NCBI RefSeq assembly: GCF_005503535.1
Contig: NZ_SCNN01000008.1
Coordinates: 1 to 64,000, forward strand
Reading direction: 5' to 3'
DNA: 64,000 bases
Source: Mesorhizobium comanense
GTDB taxonomy: Bacteria; Pseudomonadota; Alphaproteobacteria; Rhizobiales; Rhizobiaceae
The notes under the pieces were generated by a model. The model was given only the letters and a program-made list of their open reading frames with translations, was not told the DNA's origin and made no database searches. Of this stretch, positions 27,082-35,632 are shown one piece after another. Each line of letters opens with the position of its first letter. The first letter of the stretch is position 1. The position numbers and the translations under genes were made by a program.

Positions 27082-28998
27082 GTGGCTGGCGAACGGGAGC
27101 ATATCCGCGAGATAGAACAGGTTCTGTCGGGCCGGCGATCGGCCCGCGACGACGTCGTCGTGAAGTCCTGGCTGCGCTGTGTCGACACCCATCGGCTCGA
27201 CCCCGCCCGGCCGACGGAAGCCTATATCGTCCCGGACACCCAGCTGCGCGAGCATCGCGAGCAATCCGAACGGCTGATTGCCATTGCCCGGAGCGGCCTG
27301 GAGACGCTGTTCAAGCAGGTGGCGGGTCAGAACTACGTGTTGCTGCTGGCCGATGCCAAAGGGGTCACCGTCGACTTCCTCGGCGATCCCCTGTTCATGG
27401 ACCAGTTACGCACGGCCGGCCTCTATCTCGGCTCGGAATGGTCGGAAAGCCGGACCGGCACCTGTGGCGTCGGCTCCTGCATCGTCACCGGCGAGGCGAT
27501 GACGATCCATCAGACCGATCACTTCGACACCACCCATACGCCTTTGTCCTGCACGGCAGCGCCGATCTTCGACACCAGGGGCGAACTGGCCGCCGTGCTC
27601 GACATCTCGCTGCTGCGCTCGCCGCAGCCCAAGGTCAGCCAGAACCTCGCGCTGCATCTGGTGACGGCGTCGGCCCGGCGCATCGAGCTCGCCAACCTGA
27701 TGGCGCAGATGCATTCGGAATGGGTGCTGCGCTTCTCCCGCTCGCCTGAATTTCTCGATGTCGATCCCGAGGCGGCCATCGCGCTGGACGCGTCAGGCCG
27801 CATCCTGGGCACGACGCGCGGCGGGGCGCTGCTTCTGGCGCAAGCCGGAGGCATCGACTGGAGACGCTCGCCGATCGGGCAGCCGATCTCGCGCTATCTC
27901 GAGATCAGCGTCGACGACCTGCCGAGCCTGACGCGCGGACGGCCGACCGAGGAGCGGCTGGTGTTCGGCCGCAGCGGCAGCGCCCTCTTCGCCCACGCCA
28001 TCGAACCCCAGCCACCGAGTGGCCGCCGCGCGGCCATCGAGATGGTGCCGAAGCCGATCGTCGAGCTTTCGGGCGGTGATCCTGCCATGGCCGCGATGCA
28101 ACTGCGGGCCGCGAAGCTGGCGCGCACGACAATTCCGATCCTGATTCATGGCGAGACCGGCTCCGGTAAGGAATACCTCGCACGCGCCATCCACGATTCT
28201 TCCCAGCGACCCGGCCCCTTTGTCGCCATCAACTGCGCGGCCATCCCCGAGCATCTGATCGAGAGCGAACTTTTCGGCCACATTGCCGGAGCCTTCACCG
28301 GCGCCGCGGCCCGGGGGCGCAAGGGGCTGATCGAGAGCGCCGATGGCGGCACGCTCTTCCTCGACGAAATCGGCGACATGCCCTACCCCCTGCAATCGCG
28401 GCTGCTGCGCGTGATCGCCGAGCGCGAGCTGATCCCGGTCGGCGGCATCGCCCCCCGGCGGGTCGACATCAAGATCATCTCGGCCTCGCATCACGACCTG
28501 CGCAAGCTGGTCGCCGAGGGCCGCTTCCGCGAGGATCTGTTCTACCGGTTGAACGCCGCCTCGCTCACCTTGCCGGCACTGCGCGAACGCACCGACTTCG
28601 AATGGCTGCTGGGCCGGCTGGTCGATCAGCGTATGCGTCTTGCGGGGCGAACAGTCCGGCTGTCGCCGGCCGCGCGCCTGGCGCTGATCCGCCACGCCTG
28701 GCCGGGAAACATCCGCGAGCTCGCCAACGCGATCGATCTTGCGGTGACGCTGTGCGACGGCGACACGATCGAGCCCGCCGACCTGCCAGACTTTGCCTTG
28801 TCGCAGCCGGCATCCGCCTTGCCCGGCGAGCGCCTGGCCGCGCCCCGGGCCTCCTCACCCGAGATCGAGCGCGCCGCGCTGCTCGATGCGCTAGCGGATG
28901 CGGGCTGGAACATTTCCGAAGCCGCCCGGCGGCTCGGCATCGACCGCACGACCGTCCACCGCCGCATGAAGCGGCTGCGGGTCGACGCTCCCAACTAG
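27082..28998 (+). CDS. Sigma-54-dependent activator, AcoR-like (GAF-AAA-Fis HTH)
   Basis: Enhancer-binding protein of 638 residues. The GTG start at 27082 has GGAGGA immediately upstream; a longer frame reaching back into the ilv gene is spurious. Residues 60-190 form a GAF-like sensory domain. The central AAA domain has Walker A GETGSGKE near residue 356, the sigma-54 contact loop GAFTGA near 402, Walker B GGTLFLDEIGDM near 430, and an arginine-finger region REDLFYRL. A Fis-type helix-turn-helix (GWNISEAARRLGIDRTTVHRR) ends the protein. It probably activates the following monooxygenase gene, whose leader carries a canonical -24/-12 promoter and an upstream palindrome. Confidence 0.92.
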   Translation: MAGEREHIREIEQVLSGRRSARDDVVVKSWLRCVDTHRLDPARPTEAYIVPDTQLREHREQSERLIAIARSGLETLFKQVAGQNYVLLLADAKGVTVDFLGDPLFMDQLRTAGLYLGSEWSESRTGTCGVGSCIVTGEAMTIHQTDHFDTTHTPLSCTAAPIFDTRGELAAVLDISLLRSPQPKVSQNLALHLVTASARRIELANLMAQMHSEWVLRFSRSPEFLDVDPEAAIALDASGRILGTTRGGALLLAQAGGIDWRRSPIGQPISRYLEISVDDLPSLTRGRPTEERLVFGRSGSALFAHAIEPQPPSGRRAAIEMVPKPIVELSGGDPAMAAMQLRAAKLARTTIPILIHGETGSGKEYLARAIHDSSQRPGPFVAINCAAIPEHLIESELFGHIAGAFTGAAARGRKGLIESADGGTLFLDEIGDMPYPLQSRLLRVIAERELIPVGGIAPRRVDIKIISASHHDLRKLVAEGRFREDLFYRLNAASLTLPALRERTDFEWLLGRLVDQRMRLAGRTVRLSPAARLALIRHAWPGNIRELANAIDLAVTLCDGDTIEPADLPDFALSQPASALPGERLAAPRASSPEIERAALLDALADAGWNISEAARRLGIDRTTVHRRMKRLRVDAPN

Positions 28999-29005
28999 TG
29001 GCGCA

Positions 29006-29027
29006 GCGCTGTGGCGCGCCACGGCGC
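29006..29027. promoter_or_regulatory. 22-bp palindrome, probable upstream activator site for the sigma-54 regulator
   Basis: The core GTGGCGCGCCAC (29011-29022) is a perfect palindrome, extended on both sides by one mismatched base and then GCGC arms. It lies about 110-130 bp upstream of the predicted transcription start of the monooxygenase gene, the usual distance for an enhancer. It begins just beyond the regulator's stop codon, so it also sits at the end of that gene. Confidence 0.6.
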
Positions 29028-29110
29028 GTGCCACATCAATGCAACGGCGTGCAACACCGCAGCACCTTGAAGCCTTATGATTTCATTGTGATTTTCGCCC
29101 GCGGCAAGAT

Positions 29111-29126
29111 TGGCATGCCGCTTGCT
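29111..29126 (+). promoter_or_regulatory. Sigma-54 promoter (-24/-12) of the monooxygenase gene
   Basis: TGGCAT-GCCGC-TTGCT matches the sigma-54 consensus TGGCAC-N5-TTGCA/T, with GG and GC at the required spacing. It lies 64 bases upstream of the monooxygenase start and directly downstream of a gene for a sigma-54 activator, which supports the match. Confidence 0.8.
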
Positions 29127-29190
29127 GTCTTCCAGCTATACTGTGGCGCCTGGAGGAGGAGCCACGCAAACCGGCAAGCGGAGGAGAACC

Positions 29191-30999
29191 ATGCTGGAGA
29201 GAACCCCCACCACCAAGGCGCAGGCGTTGCTCGACAAATTCGGCAAGGCGCTCGAGGCCGGCGACGTCGATGCCGCGGTCAATTGCTTCCAGGCGGACTG
29301 TTACTGGCGCGACCTCGTCACCTTCACCTGGAACCTGAGGACCATGGAGGGCCAGGACCAGATCCGCGACATGCTGAAGGCAACGCTGGCCGGCACGGGA
29401 CCAAGCGACTGGAAGATTGCCGAAGGCGAGGAAGCAAGTGAGGCGGATGGCGTCACCACCGCCTGGATCACCTTCGAGACCAAGGTAGCGCGCGGCTTCG
29501 GCCTTGTGCGGTTCAAGGGCGACCTGATCTGGACCTTGCTCACCACCATGGCAGAGTTGAAGGGCCATGAGGAGAAAGCCGGCTTCACCCGCCCGCTTGG
29601 CGCCAAGCATGGCCATGGCAAGGACAGGAAATCCTGGCGCGAGGAACGCGAGGCCGAGGTCGCCGAACTCGGTCACAGCAGGCAACCCTACGTGGTGATC
29701 ATCGGCGGCGGCCAGGGCGGCATCGCGCTGGGTGCCCGCCTGCGCCAGCTCGGCGTGTCGGCCATCATCATCGAAAAGAACGACCGCCCGGGCGATTCCT
29801 GGCGCAAGCGCTACAAGTCGCTCTGCCTGCACGACCCCGTCTGGTACGATCACCTGCCCTATATCGATTTCCCCAAGAACTGGCCTGTCTTCGCGCCGAA
29901 GGACAAGATCGGCGACTGGCTTGAGATGTACACGAAGGTGATGGAGCTGAACTACTGGTCCTCCACCACGGCGAAATCCGCAAAATACGACGAGAAGGCC
30001 AAGGAATGGACCGTCGTGGTCGAGCGCGACGGCAAGGAGATCATCCTGAAGCCAAAGCAGCTCGTGCTTGCCACCGGCATGTCGGGCAAGGCGAACTGGC
30101 CGAAATACAAAGGCCAGGACATCTTCAAGGGCGAGCAGCAGCATTCCTCGACCCATCCCGGCCCCGACAAGTACCGCGGCAAGAAGGTCGTCGTCATCGG
30201 CTCCAACAACTCCGCCCACGACATCTGCGCGGCGCTGTGGGAAGGCGGCGCCGACGTCACCATGGTGCAGCGTTCCTCCACCCATATCGTCAAGTCCGAT
30301 ACGTTGATGGATATCGGGCTCGGCGCGCTCTATTCCGAGCAGGCGGTGGAAAACGGCATGACGACGCGCAAGGCCGACCTGATCTTCGCCTCCCTGCCCT
30401 ACCGCATCCTGCACGAGTTCCAGATCCCGCTTTACGAGCAGATGAAGGAGCGCGACGCCAAATTCTACGCGGACCTGGAGAAGGCCGGCTTCCTGCTCGA
30501 CTGGGGCGATGACGGTTCGGGCCTGTTCATGAAATATCTGCGCCGGGGTTCAGGCTATTACATCGATGTCGGCGCGTGCGACCTCGTCATCGACGGCTCG
30601 ATCAAGCTGAAGAGCGGACCGGGCGCGGCGGTCCAGGAATTGACGCCGACCGGCGTCAAATTCGCCGACGGCAGCGAACTGCCGGCCGACCTCGTCATCT
30701 ATGCCACCGGCTACGGCTCGATGAACGGCTGGGCGGCAGACCTGATTTCGCAGGAAGTCGCCGACAAGGTCGGCAAGGTCTGGGGTCTCGGCTCCGACAC
30801 CACCAAGGACCCAGGCCCCTGGGAAGGCGAACAGCGCAACATGTGGAAACCCACCCAGCAGGAAGCGCTGTGGTTCCATGGTGGCAACCTTCATCAGTCG
30901 CGACACTATTCGCAGTATCTGTCGCTGCAGTTGAAGGCCAGGCAGGAAGGCTTGCCGACGCCGGTCTACGGGCTGCAGGAGGTTCACCACAAGGCTTAG
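29191..30999 (+). CDS. NTF2-like domain fused to an FAD/NAD(P) flavin monooxygenase
   Basis: A 602-residue cytoplasmic protein. The ATG at 29191 follows GGAGGAG. Residues 10-130 resemble an NTF2/SnoaL-like fold. A linker leads to a class B flavin-monooxygenase-like half: FAD-binding GGGQGG near residue 172, the FMO-like FKGEQQHSSTHP near 315, a second Rossmann motif VIGSNNSAHD near 335, and YATGYGSMNGW near 505. It probably oxidises a small ketone or related compound with NADPH and O2, but the substrate is not determinable. Transcription appears sigma-54 dependent, under the adjacent AcoR-like activator. The fused N-terminal domain may help to bind substrate. Confidence 0.87.
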   Translation: MLERTPTTKAQALLDKFGKALEAGDVDAAVNCFQADCYWRDLVTFTWNLRTMEGQDQIRDMLKATLAGTGPSDWKIAEGEEASEADGVTTAWITFETKVARGFGLVRFKGDLIWTLLTTMAELKGHEEKAGFTRPLGAKHGHGKDRKSWREEREAEVAELGHSRQPYVVIIGGGQGGIALGARLRQLGVSAIIIEKNDRPGDSWRKRYKSLCLHDPVWYDHLPYIDFPKNWPVFAPKDKIGDWLEMYTKVMELNYWSSTTAKSAKYDEKAKEWTVVVERDGKEIILKPKQLVLATGMSGKANWPKYKGQDIFKGEQQHSSTHPGPDKYRGKKVVVIGSNNSAHDICAALWEGGADVTMVQRSSTHIVKSDTLMDIGLGALYSEQAVENGMTTRKADLIFASLPYRILHEFQIPLYEQMKERDAKFYADLEKAGFLLDWGDDGSGLFMKYLRRGSGYYIDVGACDLVIDGSIKLKSGPGAAVQELTPTGVKFADGSELPADLVIYATGYGSMNGWAADLISQEVADKVGKVWGLGSDTTKDPGPWEGEQRNMWKPTQQEALWFHGGNLHQSRHYSQYLSLQLKARQEGLPTPVYGLQEVHHKA

Positions 31000-31069
31000 A
31001 CGATCCCGGGCGGTTGAGTCCCGCTCTGCCCCGCGCGCCAAGTTCCGCCGCGCGGGGTTGCAGTTATTA

Positions 31070-31266
31070 TGCGTCACGCCCTTCGCCTTGGCCCGGCGTC
31101 CGAGGCTATTGCATTCGTCCCGCGTTGCCTGACGATTGCCGAAATCGCGCACCAGCACCGACTTGCGCCATGAGTCGAGCTCGATCGACGGCAAGCTTTC
31201 CACCTCGCGGCAGCTCTCCGGGCGGAATGCCGCGACCGCGTCTTCTCCATCGAAACGGAAACACAT
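31070..31266 (-). other. Possible small gene or gene remnant after the HD-oxygenase gene
   Basis: A frame starting with ATG at 31266 has an excellent AGGAGG site and begins MCFRFDGEDAVAAFRPESC. About 45-65 codons show the GC-rich third positions typical of real genes here. The frame then stays open far into the antisense of the monooxygenase gene, ending only at 30550, which is unlikely to be coding. The 3' part may be lost or frameshifted. No family was recognised. The start lies 25 bp after the HD-oxygenase stop, so it could be a third operon member. The end given marks only where coding signal fades. Confidence 0.35.
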
Positions 31267-31291
31267 GGTGCCTCCTGCCTGGCCGGTACCG

Positions 31292-31876
31292 TCAGCCGCG
31301 AGCGGCGAAGTCGCGCACGACGCGCTGCAGCAACGGCACGTAGTCGCGGAACGCCCGCGTCTCCATATCGGCGACCTTGCCGGCCTCGTCCCAGATGCGG
31401 ACCCGCACCGCTTCCGCGTGGAACGGGTTCTTGCGGAACTCGGCCACCTCCTCGGCGCTCATCGGTCCGCCCTGCAGCGACAGCGTGTGCACCGAGGCCG
31501 GCGACAGCCGGCCGAAATAGGTCGGGTCGGTGGCGCAGAGATAGCGTTTGGCCGAGACATGCAGCCTGACGCATTCGACGATGACAGGCGGGAAGAACGG
31601 CGCCAGCACCTCGCCGCCGGCCTCGTCGTGATGCTTGTCCTCGACGTCGTCGGGCGAATAGGTGCCGAACTCGCTGGTGTAGTGGCCGATGTCGTGCAGC
31701 AGGGCCGCCGCCACCAGTTCGTCCGGCGCGCCATCCCGTTCGGCGAACCAGGCGCCCTGCAGCATGTGTTGCGACATGGTGACGGGTTCGCCGAGATAGG
31801 ACTCGGCACCCCGGCGCTCGAAGATGTCGGCAATGAATTCGACGATGTTGTCGGCGTTCAGATCCTGGCCGCTCAT
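31292..31876 (-). CDS. tmpB: HD-domain mixed-valent diiron oxygenase, PhnZ/TmpB-like
   Basis: A 194-residue HD-domain protein of the phosphonate-degrading oxygenase family. It carries the PhnZ-type motif Y-x-GE-x-VT ([17 protein letters not shown], residues 27-43) and the HD pair in [11 protein letters not shown]. The family cleaves the C-P bond of 1-hydroxyphosphonates with O2, releasing phosphate. Its ATG overlaps the upstream 2-oxoglutarate oxygenase stop by four bases. With that partner of the GBBH-like type, rather than PhnY type, the pair best matches TmpA/TmpB for 2-trimethylaminoethylphosphonate, which yields glycine betaine. A 2-aminoethylphosphonate route is the alternative. Confidence 0.75.
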   Translation of the reverse strand: MSGQDLNADNIVEFIADIFERRGAESYLGEPVTMSQHMLQGAWFAERDGAPDELVAAALLHDIGHYTSEFGTYSPDDVEDKHHDEAGGEVLAPFFPPVIVECVRLHVSAKRYLCATDPTYFGRLSPASVHTLSLQGGPMSAEEVAEFRKNPFHAEAVRVRIWDEAGKVADMETRAFRDYVPLLQRVVRDFAARG

Positions 31877-33024
31877 TCCGCTGCCTCCTTGAAGCTGTGT
31901 TCGATCGCGGCGAGCGTCGACAGGAGGCCATCCTTGTCGGCGTAGCAGCCCTGCAGCCAGCGCTTGCCGGTGCCGGAGAATGCCTTGCGGGCGTGCATGA
32001 CGCGCGTGTTGTCGACGATGAAGGCCTGGCCCGGTTCGAGCTTGAAGGTCACCTCGAAGGACGGATCCTCGATCAGCTCGGCGAACCGGCGATAGGCGGC
32101 ATAATAGGCGGCCATATCGGCAAAGGGCACATCGACGGTCGGGGCCAGCGAGCGGTTGTTGAAACGGATGCAGATCAGCTCGCCGTCCGGCCCGAGCTCG
32201 ATCATCGGCCGCTTGGCCTGCAGCCGCACGCCCGAGGAGCCGGCATATTCGAAACGCGCCGGACAGGAGCTCAACAGCCGGAAGCCTTCCGGGTTCTCGG
32301 CCTGCAAGGCGGCCGCCACGGCAAACCCGTCGACCACGCTGGATTCGCCGCCCTCGACCGTGTTCTCGATGCAGGAGAGTATCTGCAGCGTCGGCACAGG
32401 GTCGCGATACGGATTGTCGGTATGCGCCTGCAGACCGAGATTGGTGTAGGCGAGATTGCTCGGATTGACCTCGGCGCGCACTTCGAACCAGCGCCCGTAA
32501 TTGGTCTCCCTGATATAGCCGAACAGGTCGGAGACCTTGCACAGCGCCCCCGATTCGGTCGGCAGCCCGTCCATCACCGCAAAGCCGTAGATCCGCACCG
32601 CCGAAAGCCATTCGCGCAGCACGTCGCGGCTATCAAGTGCCGCCCGGTAGCCGGCGCGCGGCACCGAGTTCTGCATCGTCGCCTTGGTCCATCGCCGGAT
32701 TGTATCGTCCGTCCAGCCGGCCTGGCGGTTCTCGTCCCGATCATAGGCGTTGGCGCTCAACCACTGGGCGGGGAAGCTGACCGTCTTTCCCTCCGGCAGG
32801 AAGGTCACCTCAAGCGCATTGTCCTTTATCGAAGCCGCGCCGATCGTGGTGTCGCGCGGAATGTCGAGGATGGTGATCAGTCGCTGGCCATTGCCGGCAC
32901 TGCGTGTCTTGTCGTCCAGCGCGTTGTCGCGCAGCCACATGGCGTGAAAACGGGCGCGTTTCCCACCCTGCCAGCCAAGTTCGATCGTTCTGCCTTCGTC
33001 GCCAGCCAGCGCGTGGGTAAGCAT
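31873..33024 (-). CDS. tmpA: Fe(II)/2-oxoglutarate dioxygenase, TmpA/gamma-butyrobetaine hydroxylase-like
   Basis: A 383-residue non-heme iron oxygenase. The start at 33024 ([18 protein letters not shown]) is chosen; a longer frame adds unrelated sequence. The N-terminal 95 residues are the DUF971/GBBH-like domain ([13 protein letters not shown]). The TauD/TfdA fold follows with iron ligands HTD in [14 protein letters not shown] and the distal His in [24 protein letters not shown] carries the 2-oxoglutarate-binding Arg. Similar proteins are often annotated gamma-butyrobetaine hydroxylase. Translational coupling to a PhnZ-like HD oxygenase instead points to TmpA, which hydroxylates 2-trimethylaminoethylphosphonate. 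A LysR regulator is divergent. Confidence 0.75.
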   Translation of the reverse strand: MLTHALAGDEGRTIELGWQGGKRARFHAMWLRDNALDDKTRSAGNGQRLITILDIPRDTTIGAASIKDNALEVTFLPEGKTVSFPAQWLSANAYDRDENRQAGWTDDTIRRWTKATMQNSVPRAGYRAALDSRDVLREWLSAVRIYGFAVMDGLPTESGALCKVSDLFGYIRETNYGRWFEVRAEVNPSNLAYTNLGLQAHTDNPYRDPVPTLQILSCIENTVEGGESSVVDGFAVAAALQAENPEGFRLLSSCPARFEYAGSSGVRLQAKRPMIELGPDGELICIRFNNRSLAPTVDVPFADMAAYYAAYRRFAELIEDPSFEVTFKLEPGQAFIVDNTRVMHARKAFSGTGKRWLQGCYADKDGLLSTLAAIEHSFKEAAE

Positions 33025-33100
33025 GGAAATCCGTTCCTGTCCGCTACGCCCCACGGCCCGATCCGCAGGGTTTCGATTGCATGTTGGCCGCGCGGAAGGC

Positions 33101-33114
33101 ATAACTCAAATTAT
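33101..33114. promoter_or_regulatory. Candidate LysR-type site between tmpA-like and LysR genes
   Basis: ATAA-CTCAAA-TTAT is an AT-rich dyad fitting the T-N11-A pattern of LysR boxes. It lies in the 120-bp gap between the divergent genes, close to the LysR start. Only shape and place support it. Confidence 0.45.
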
Positions 33115-33144
33115 CATTTTTTGGCCTATGACCATGATTTTGTG

Positions 33145-34032
33145 ATGGCTCGACGAACCGTTCCGATTTTGCCTCCGCTCGACTGGCTGCGCAGTTTCGA
33201 GGCGGCGGCGCGGCTGTCGAATTTCACGGCGGCGGCAGCCGAACTCGGCCTCACCCAGGCCGCCGTCAGCCAGCACATCCGGTCTCTGGAAGACCGGCTG
33301 AAGACCCGCCTGTTCTCGCGCCTGGCGCGAGGCGTGGCGCTGTCGCCCGAAGGCGCGGCCTATCTGCCCCATATCCAGTCAGCCTTCGCCACCATTGGCA
33401 GCAGCACGGCGGAACTGTTCGAACCGCGCGCGGTGCAGACCGTCAGCCTGCGGGTGCCGATCTCGTTCGCCTTGCTGGCACTTGTTCCGGCATTGCCGGA
33501 TCTTTCCGCGGCGCTGCCTCATATCCAGCTCGACCTGATGACGATTCATCGCCCCGCCGATTACGATCTGCCGGGCTCAACTCTCGACATCCGCTTCGGC
33601 AATGGCGTCTTTCCCGGACGCGAGGCCGACAGGCTGACGGCGGAGCGGCTTCTACCCGTCGCCAGCCCGGTTTTGGCCGGCGCCGCGGACTGGACCTCCC
33701 TGCCGCTGCTTCTGGTCGCCGGTGCGCGCGAGATGTGGGCGGAATGGTTCGCGGCGGCCGGTCTTGCCGGCCACCCGCGGCGCTCGCACCGCTTTGACAG
33801 TTTCGTGGCTGCGCTGGAGGCGGCGAGCGCGGGCGCGGGCGTGCTTCTGGGCTCGCGGCCATTGGTCGACGCAGCGCTGCGGAACGGGAGCCTCGTCGCG
33901 CTCTCCGACTTCGAACTCTCCAGCACGTCGGGGCATTTCCTGACCAAGGCATCGACCGCGCGCCTGACCGGCGCCGAGCAGGATTTTCGCCGCTGGCTGC
34001 TGCAGCGCCTCTCCGGTGCCGCCTCTGCTTGA
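33145..34032 (+). CDS. LysR-family transcriptional regulator
   Basis: A 295-residue regulator of the GcvA-like subgroup. The N-terminal winged helix is LDWLRSFEAAARLSNFTAAA then ELGLTQAAVSQHIRSLEDRL (residues 10-50). The effector-binding domain spans about 90-290. The start is ATG at 33145; there is no clear Shine-Dalgarno sequence. A much longer open frame begins at 31897, but it is antisense to the oxygenase genes and is not real. Divergence from the TmpAB-like operon, with a dyad between, suggests it controls that operon. Confidence 0.88.
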   Translation: MARRTVPILPPLDWLRSFEAAARLSNFTAAAAELGLTQAAVSQHIRSLEDRLKTRLFSRLARGVALSPEGAAYLPHIQSAFATIGSSTAELFEPRAVQTVSLRVPISFALLALVPALPDLSAALPHIQLDLMTIHRPADYDLPGSTLDIRFGNGVFPGREADRLTAERLLPVASPVLAGAADWTSLPLLLVAGAREMWAEWFAAAGLAGHPRRSHRFDSFVAALEAASAGAGVLLGSRPLVDAALRNGSLVALSDFELSSTSGHFLTKASTARLTGAEQDFRRWLLQRLSGAASA

Positions 34033-34048
34033 TCCACAAAACCCGCCG

Positions 34049-34573
34049 CTACGCCAAACCGATACGCTTCCAGTAGATCAGTGTGCCGGTGAGGCCGCCA
34101 TGCGGCTTCAGCGCATAGTCCGGTATCTCGCCGGCAAGCGTGAAACCGAGCTTTTCGTAAAGGCTAGAAGCACCGTCTTCCGTTGCCGTGTCCAGGACCA
34201 GCAGCGTGCGGCCCCGCTCGACGGCGATCTGCTCCGCGTCCCGCATCAGCCGGGTGCCGATGCCCCTGCCCCGATGGCCGACGGATGTCATCAGCTTGGC
34301 GATCTCGGCCCGGTGCGGTTGGTTGGGCGGACAGTCGAGCAGCAGAGTGACCGTGCCTGCCAGGACCTCGCCATCCCAGGCGCCGAGCACCACCCTTTCG
34401 CCCCTTGCCGCCGCCGCCAGCGACCGCTCCCAGAATAGGCTTGCCGCCTCCGGCGCCAGCGGATGCATGAAACTGACCGAACCGCCGGCGGCAACGGTCC
34501 CGACCAGCAGATCGGTCAGCATTGCAAGGGTTTGAGCATTCGCGCTCAGCGTTCTGATCTCGATGGAATTCAT
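34049..34573 (-). CDS. GNAT-family N-acetyltransferase
   Basis: A 174-residue acetyl-CoA-dependent acyltransferase. The CoA-binding motif A is LMTSVGHRGRGIGTRLMRD (R/Q-x-x-G-x-G/A form, near residue 95). The beta-bulge GAWDGEVLAGTVTL precedes it, and SSLYEKLGFTLAGEIPDYAL, the motif B region, follows. Substrate is unknown. It is the last of three same-direction genes, after a small basic protein (43 bp) and an XRE regulator, so it is likely controlled by that regulator. The LysR gene ends 16 bp away on the opposite strand. Confidence 0.88.
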   Translation of the reverse strand: MNSIEIRTLSANAQTLAMLTDLLVGTVAAGGSVSFMHPLAPEAASLFWERSLAAAARGERVVLGAWDGEVLAGTVTLLLDCPPNQPHRAEIAKLMTSVGHRGRGIGTRLMRDAEQIAVERGRTLLVLDTATEDGASSLYEKLGFTLAGEIPDYALKPHGGLTGTLIYWKRIGLA

Positions 34574-34616
34574 GCCGTTCCCTGTAAGCCGATTGATGGA
34601 TCCGATAGCGCCGGCG

Positions 34617-34925
34617 TCAGCCGAGGGGGCGCACGCGGCGCCGCTTCCGCGCCGCCTTTATGGCGGCGATGCGCTCAGTGTCTTCCTCCCGCAGGTGATG
34701 CCCACGTTCCAGGATCTCGAGCGTGTATTCCTCATAGGTCAGCCCCAGCCGCCCGGCCTTTTCCATGCGCATCAGCATGATGTCGCGGCTCGGCGCCTTC
34801 CAGGCCTTGGCGTGCGCGGCCTTCCAGGCGAGGAAGATGTAGGGATCGCCCTTGCCCCAGGGCGGTCCCTTGTACTCATCGAGGGGCGGCCCCCCATTGT
34901 GGGAGCGCTTTGGCCGTCCTGCCAT
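34617..34925 (-). CDS. Small basic protein of unknown function
   Basis: A 102-residue Lys/Arg/Trp-rich protein with no recognised family. It begins MAGRPKRSHNGGPPLDEYKG, has a helical middle (AWKAAHAKAWKAPSRDIMLM) and ends in a strongly basic AAIKAARKRRRVRPLG. The start at 34925 is used; the open frame runs 18 codons further, into the XRE gene end. It starts only four bases after the XRE stop and precedes a GNAT gene on the same strand, so the three probably form one operon. Basic ends suggest nucleic-acid or ribosome contact, but that is inference. Confidence 0.7.
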   Translation of the reverse strand: MAGRPKRSHNGGPPLDEYKGPPWGKGDPYIFLAWKAAHAKAWKAPSRDIMLMRMEKAGRLGLTYEEYTLEILERGHHLREEDTERIAAIKAARKRRRVRPLG

Positions 34926-34929
34926 GATG

Positions 34930-35493
34930 TCAGCCCCTGACCAGGGCGACGAGATAGTCGGCACCTGGCTCCAGCGCATGGAAGGTGCAGTCGCTCGGAG
35001 CGCCGAGCGCCAGGCAGTCGCCGGACTCGAGCCTGTGCACCACCTCGCCCTCGGTGAAGTCGAGCCGCCCCGAGATCAGCCAGATCTGCTGCTTGATGAA
35101 GGCGTAGGATGCGGCCGGCAGGCTGACTTTCGCACCTGCCGGCAGATGAACCCTGATCAGTTCGAGCGGCATTTCGCTGGCCGGCGACAGATGACGCCTG
35201 ACATAGCCCGTGTCGGGATCGCGCCAGACAGGCTGGTCGCCCGCGCGCAGCAGTTCGCCGCCTTGCAGTTCCGCCCGGGCGATCAGGGTCGACAGGGTCA
35301 TGCCGTAAGCCGCCGCGATGCGCACGAGAAGAGCCGCGGTCGGGCTGGTCATGCCGCGCTCGATCGTGCTCAGCATGGCCTTGGACACACCCGACCGCTC
35401 GGCAAGCTCGGCCAGGGACCAGTCGCGCATGGTCCTTTCTGCGTGTATCCGCCGGCCGATGGTCGAGGAAATATCGTTCGCTATATCATCCAT
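34930..35493 (-). CDS. XRE-family regulator with C-terminal cupin domain
   Basis: A 187-residue regulator. Residues 10-70 form the XRE helix-turn-helix (DWSLAELAERSGVSKAMLSTIERG), and residues 100-187 a cupin sensor (LPAGAKVSLPAASYAFIKQQIWLISGRL begins it). The start is the ATG at 35493. A good TATAAT box ends only six bases before this ATG, so the transcript is probably leaderless. A 9-bp inverted repeat spans the box and the start codon, implying autorepression. The protein heads an operon with a small basic protein and a GNAT acetyltransferase. Confidence 0.88.
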   Translation of the reverse strand: MDDIANDISSTIGRRIHAERTMRDWSLAELAERSGVSKAMLSTIERGMTSPTAALLVRIAAAYGMTLSTLIARAELQGGELLRAGDQPVWRDPDTGYVRRHLSPASEMPLELIRVHLPAGAKVSLPAASYAFIKQQIWLISGRLDFTEGEVVHRLESGDCLALGAPSDCTFHALEPGADYLVALVRG

Positions 35494-35529
35494 AAATCCA
35501 TTATAGCGAAATTTGAAAGGCGATGTGAA
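35477..35529 (-). promoter_or_regulatory. Leaderless promoter and operator of the XRE-GNAT operon
   Basis: On the minus strand TTCACA (35524-35529), an 18-base spacer and a perfect TATAAT (35500-35505) lead to an ATG whose A is seven bases from the box. The dyad TTCGCTATA (35477-35485) and TATAGCGAA (35502-35510) has two exact 9-bp arms 16 bp apart, covering both the -10 box and the start codon. Confidence 0.75.
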
Positions 35530-35632
35530 GGGGTCATATGGCGGCAATTTTCGCCAAATCCTTAATCCTCTCTACACCATCAAGCCTCATCCGACCTTAA
35601 CCCCGTCCCTGTAGGGTCGATGTTCCGGGGAA

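Noticed and set aside
31897..33144. In-frame extension of the LysR gene to 711 residues
   Set aside because: It is antisense to the oxygenase gene and is Arg/His-rich with no domain; the LysR fold begins exactly at 33145.
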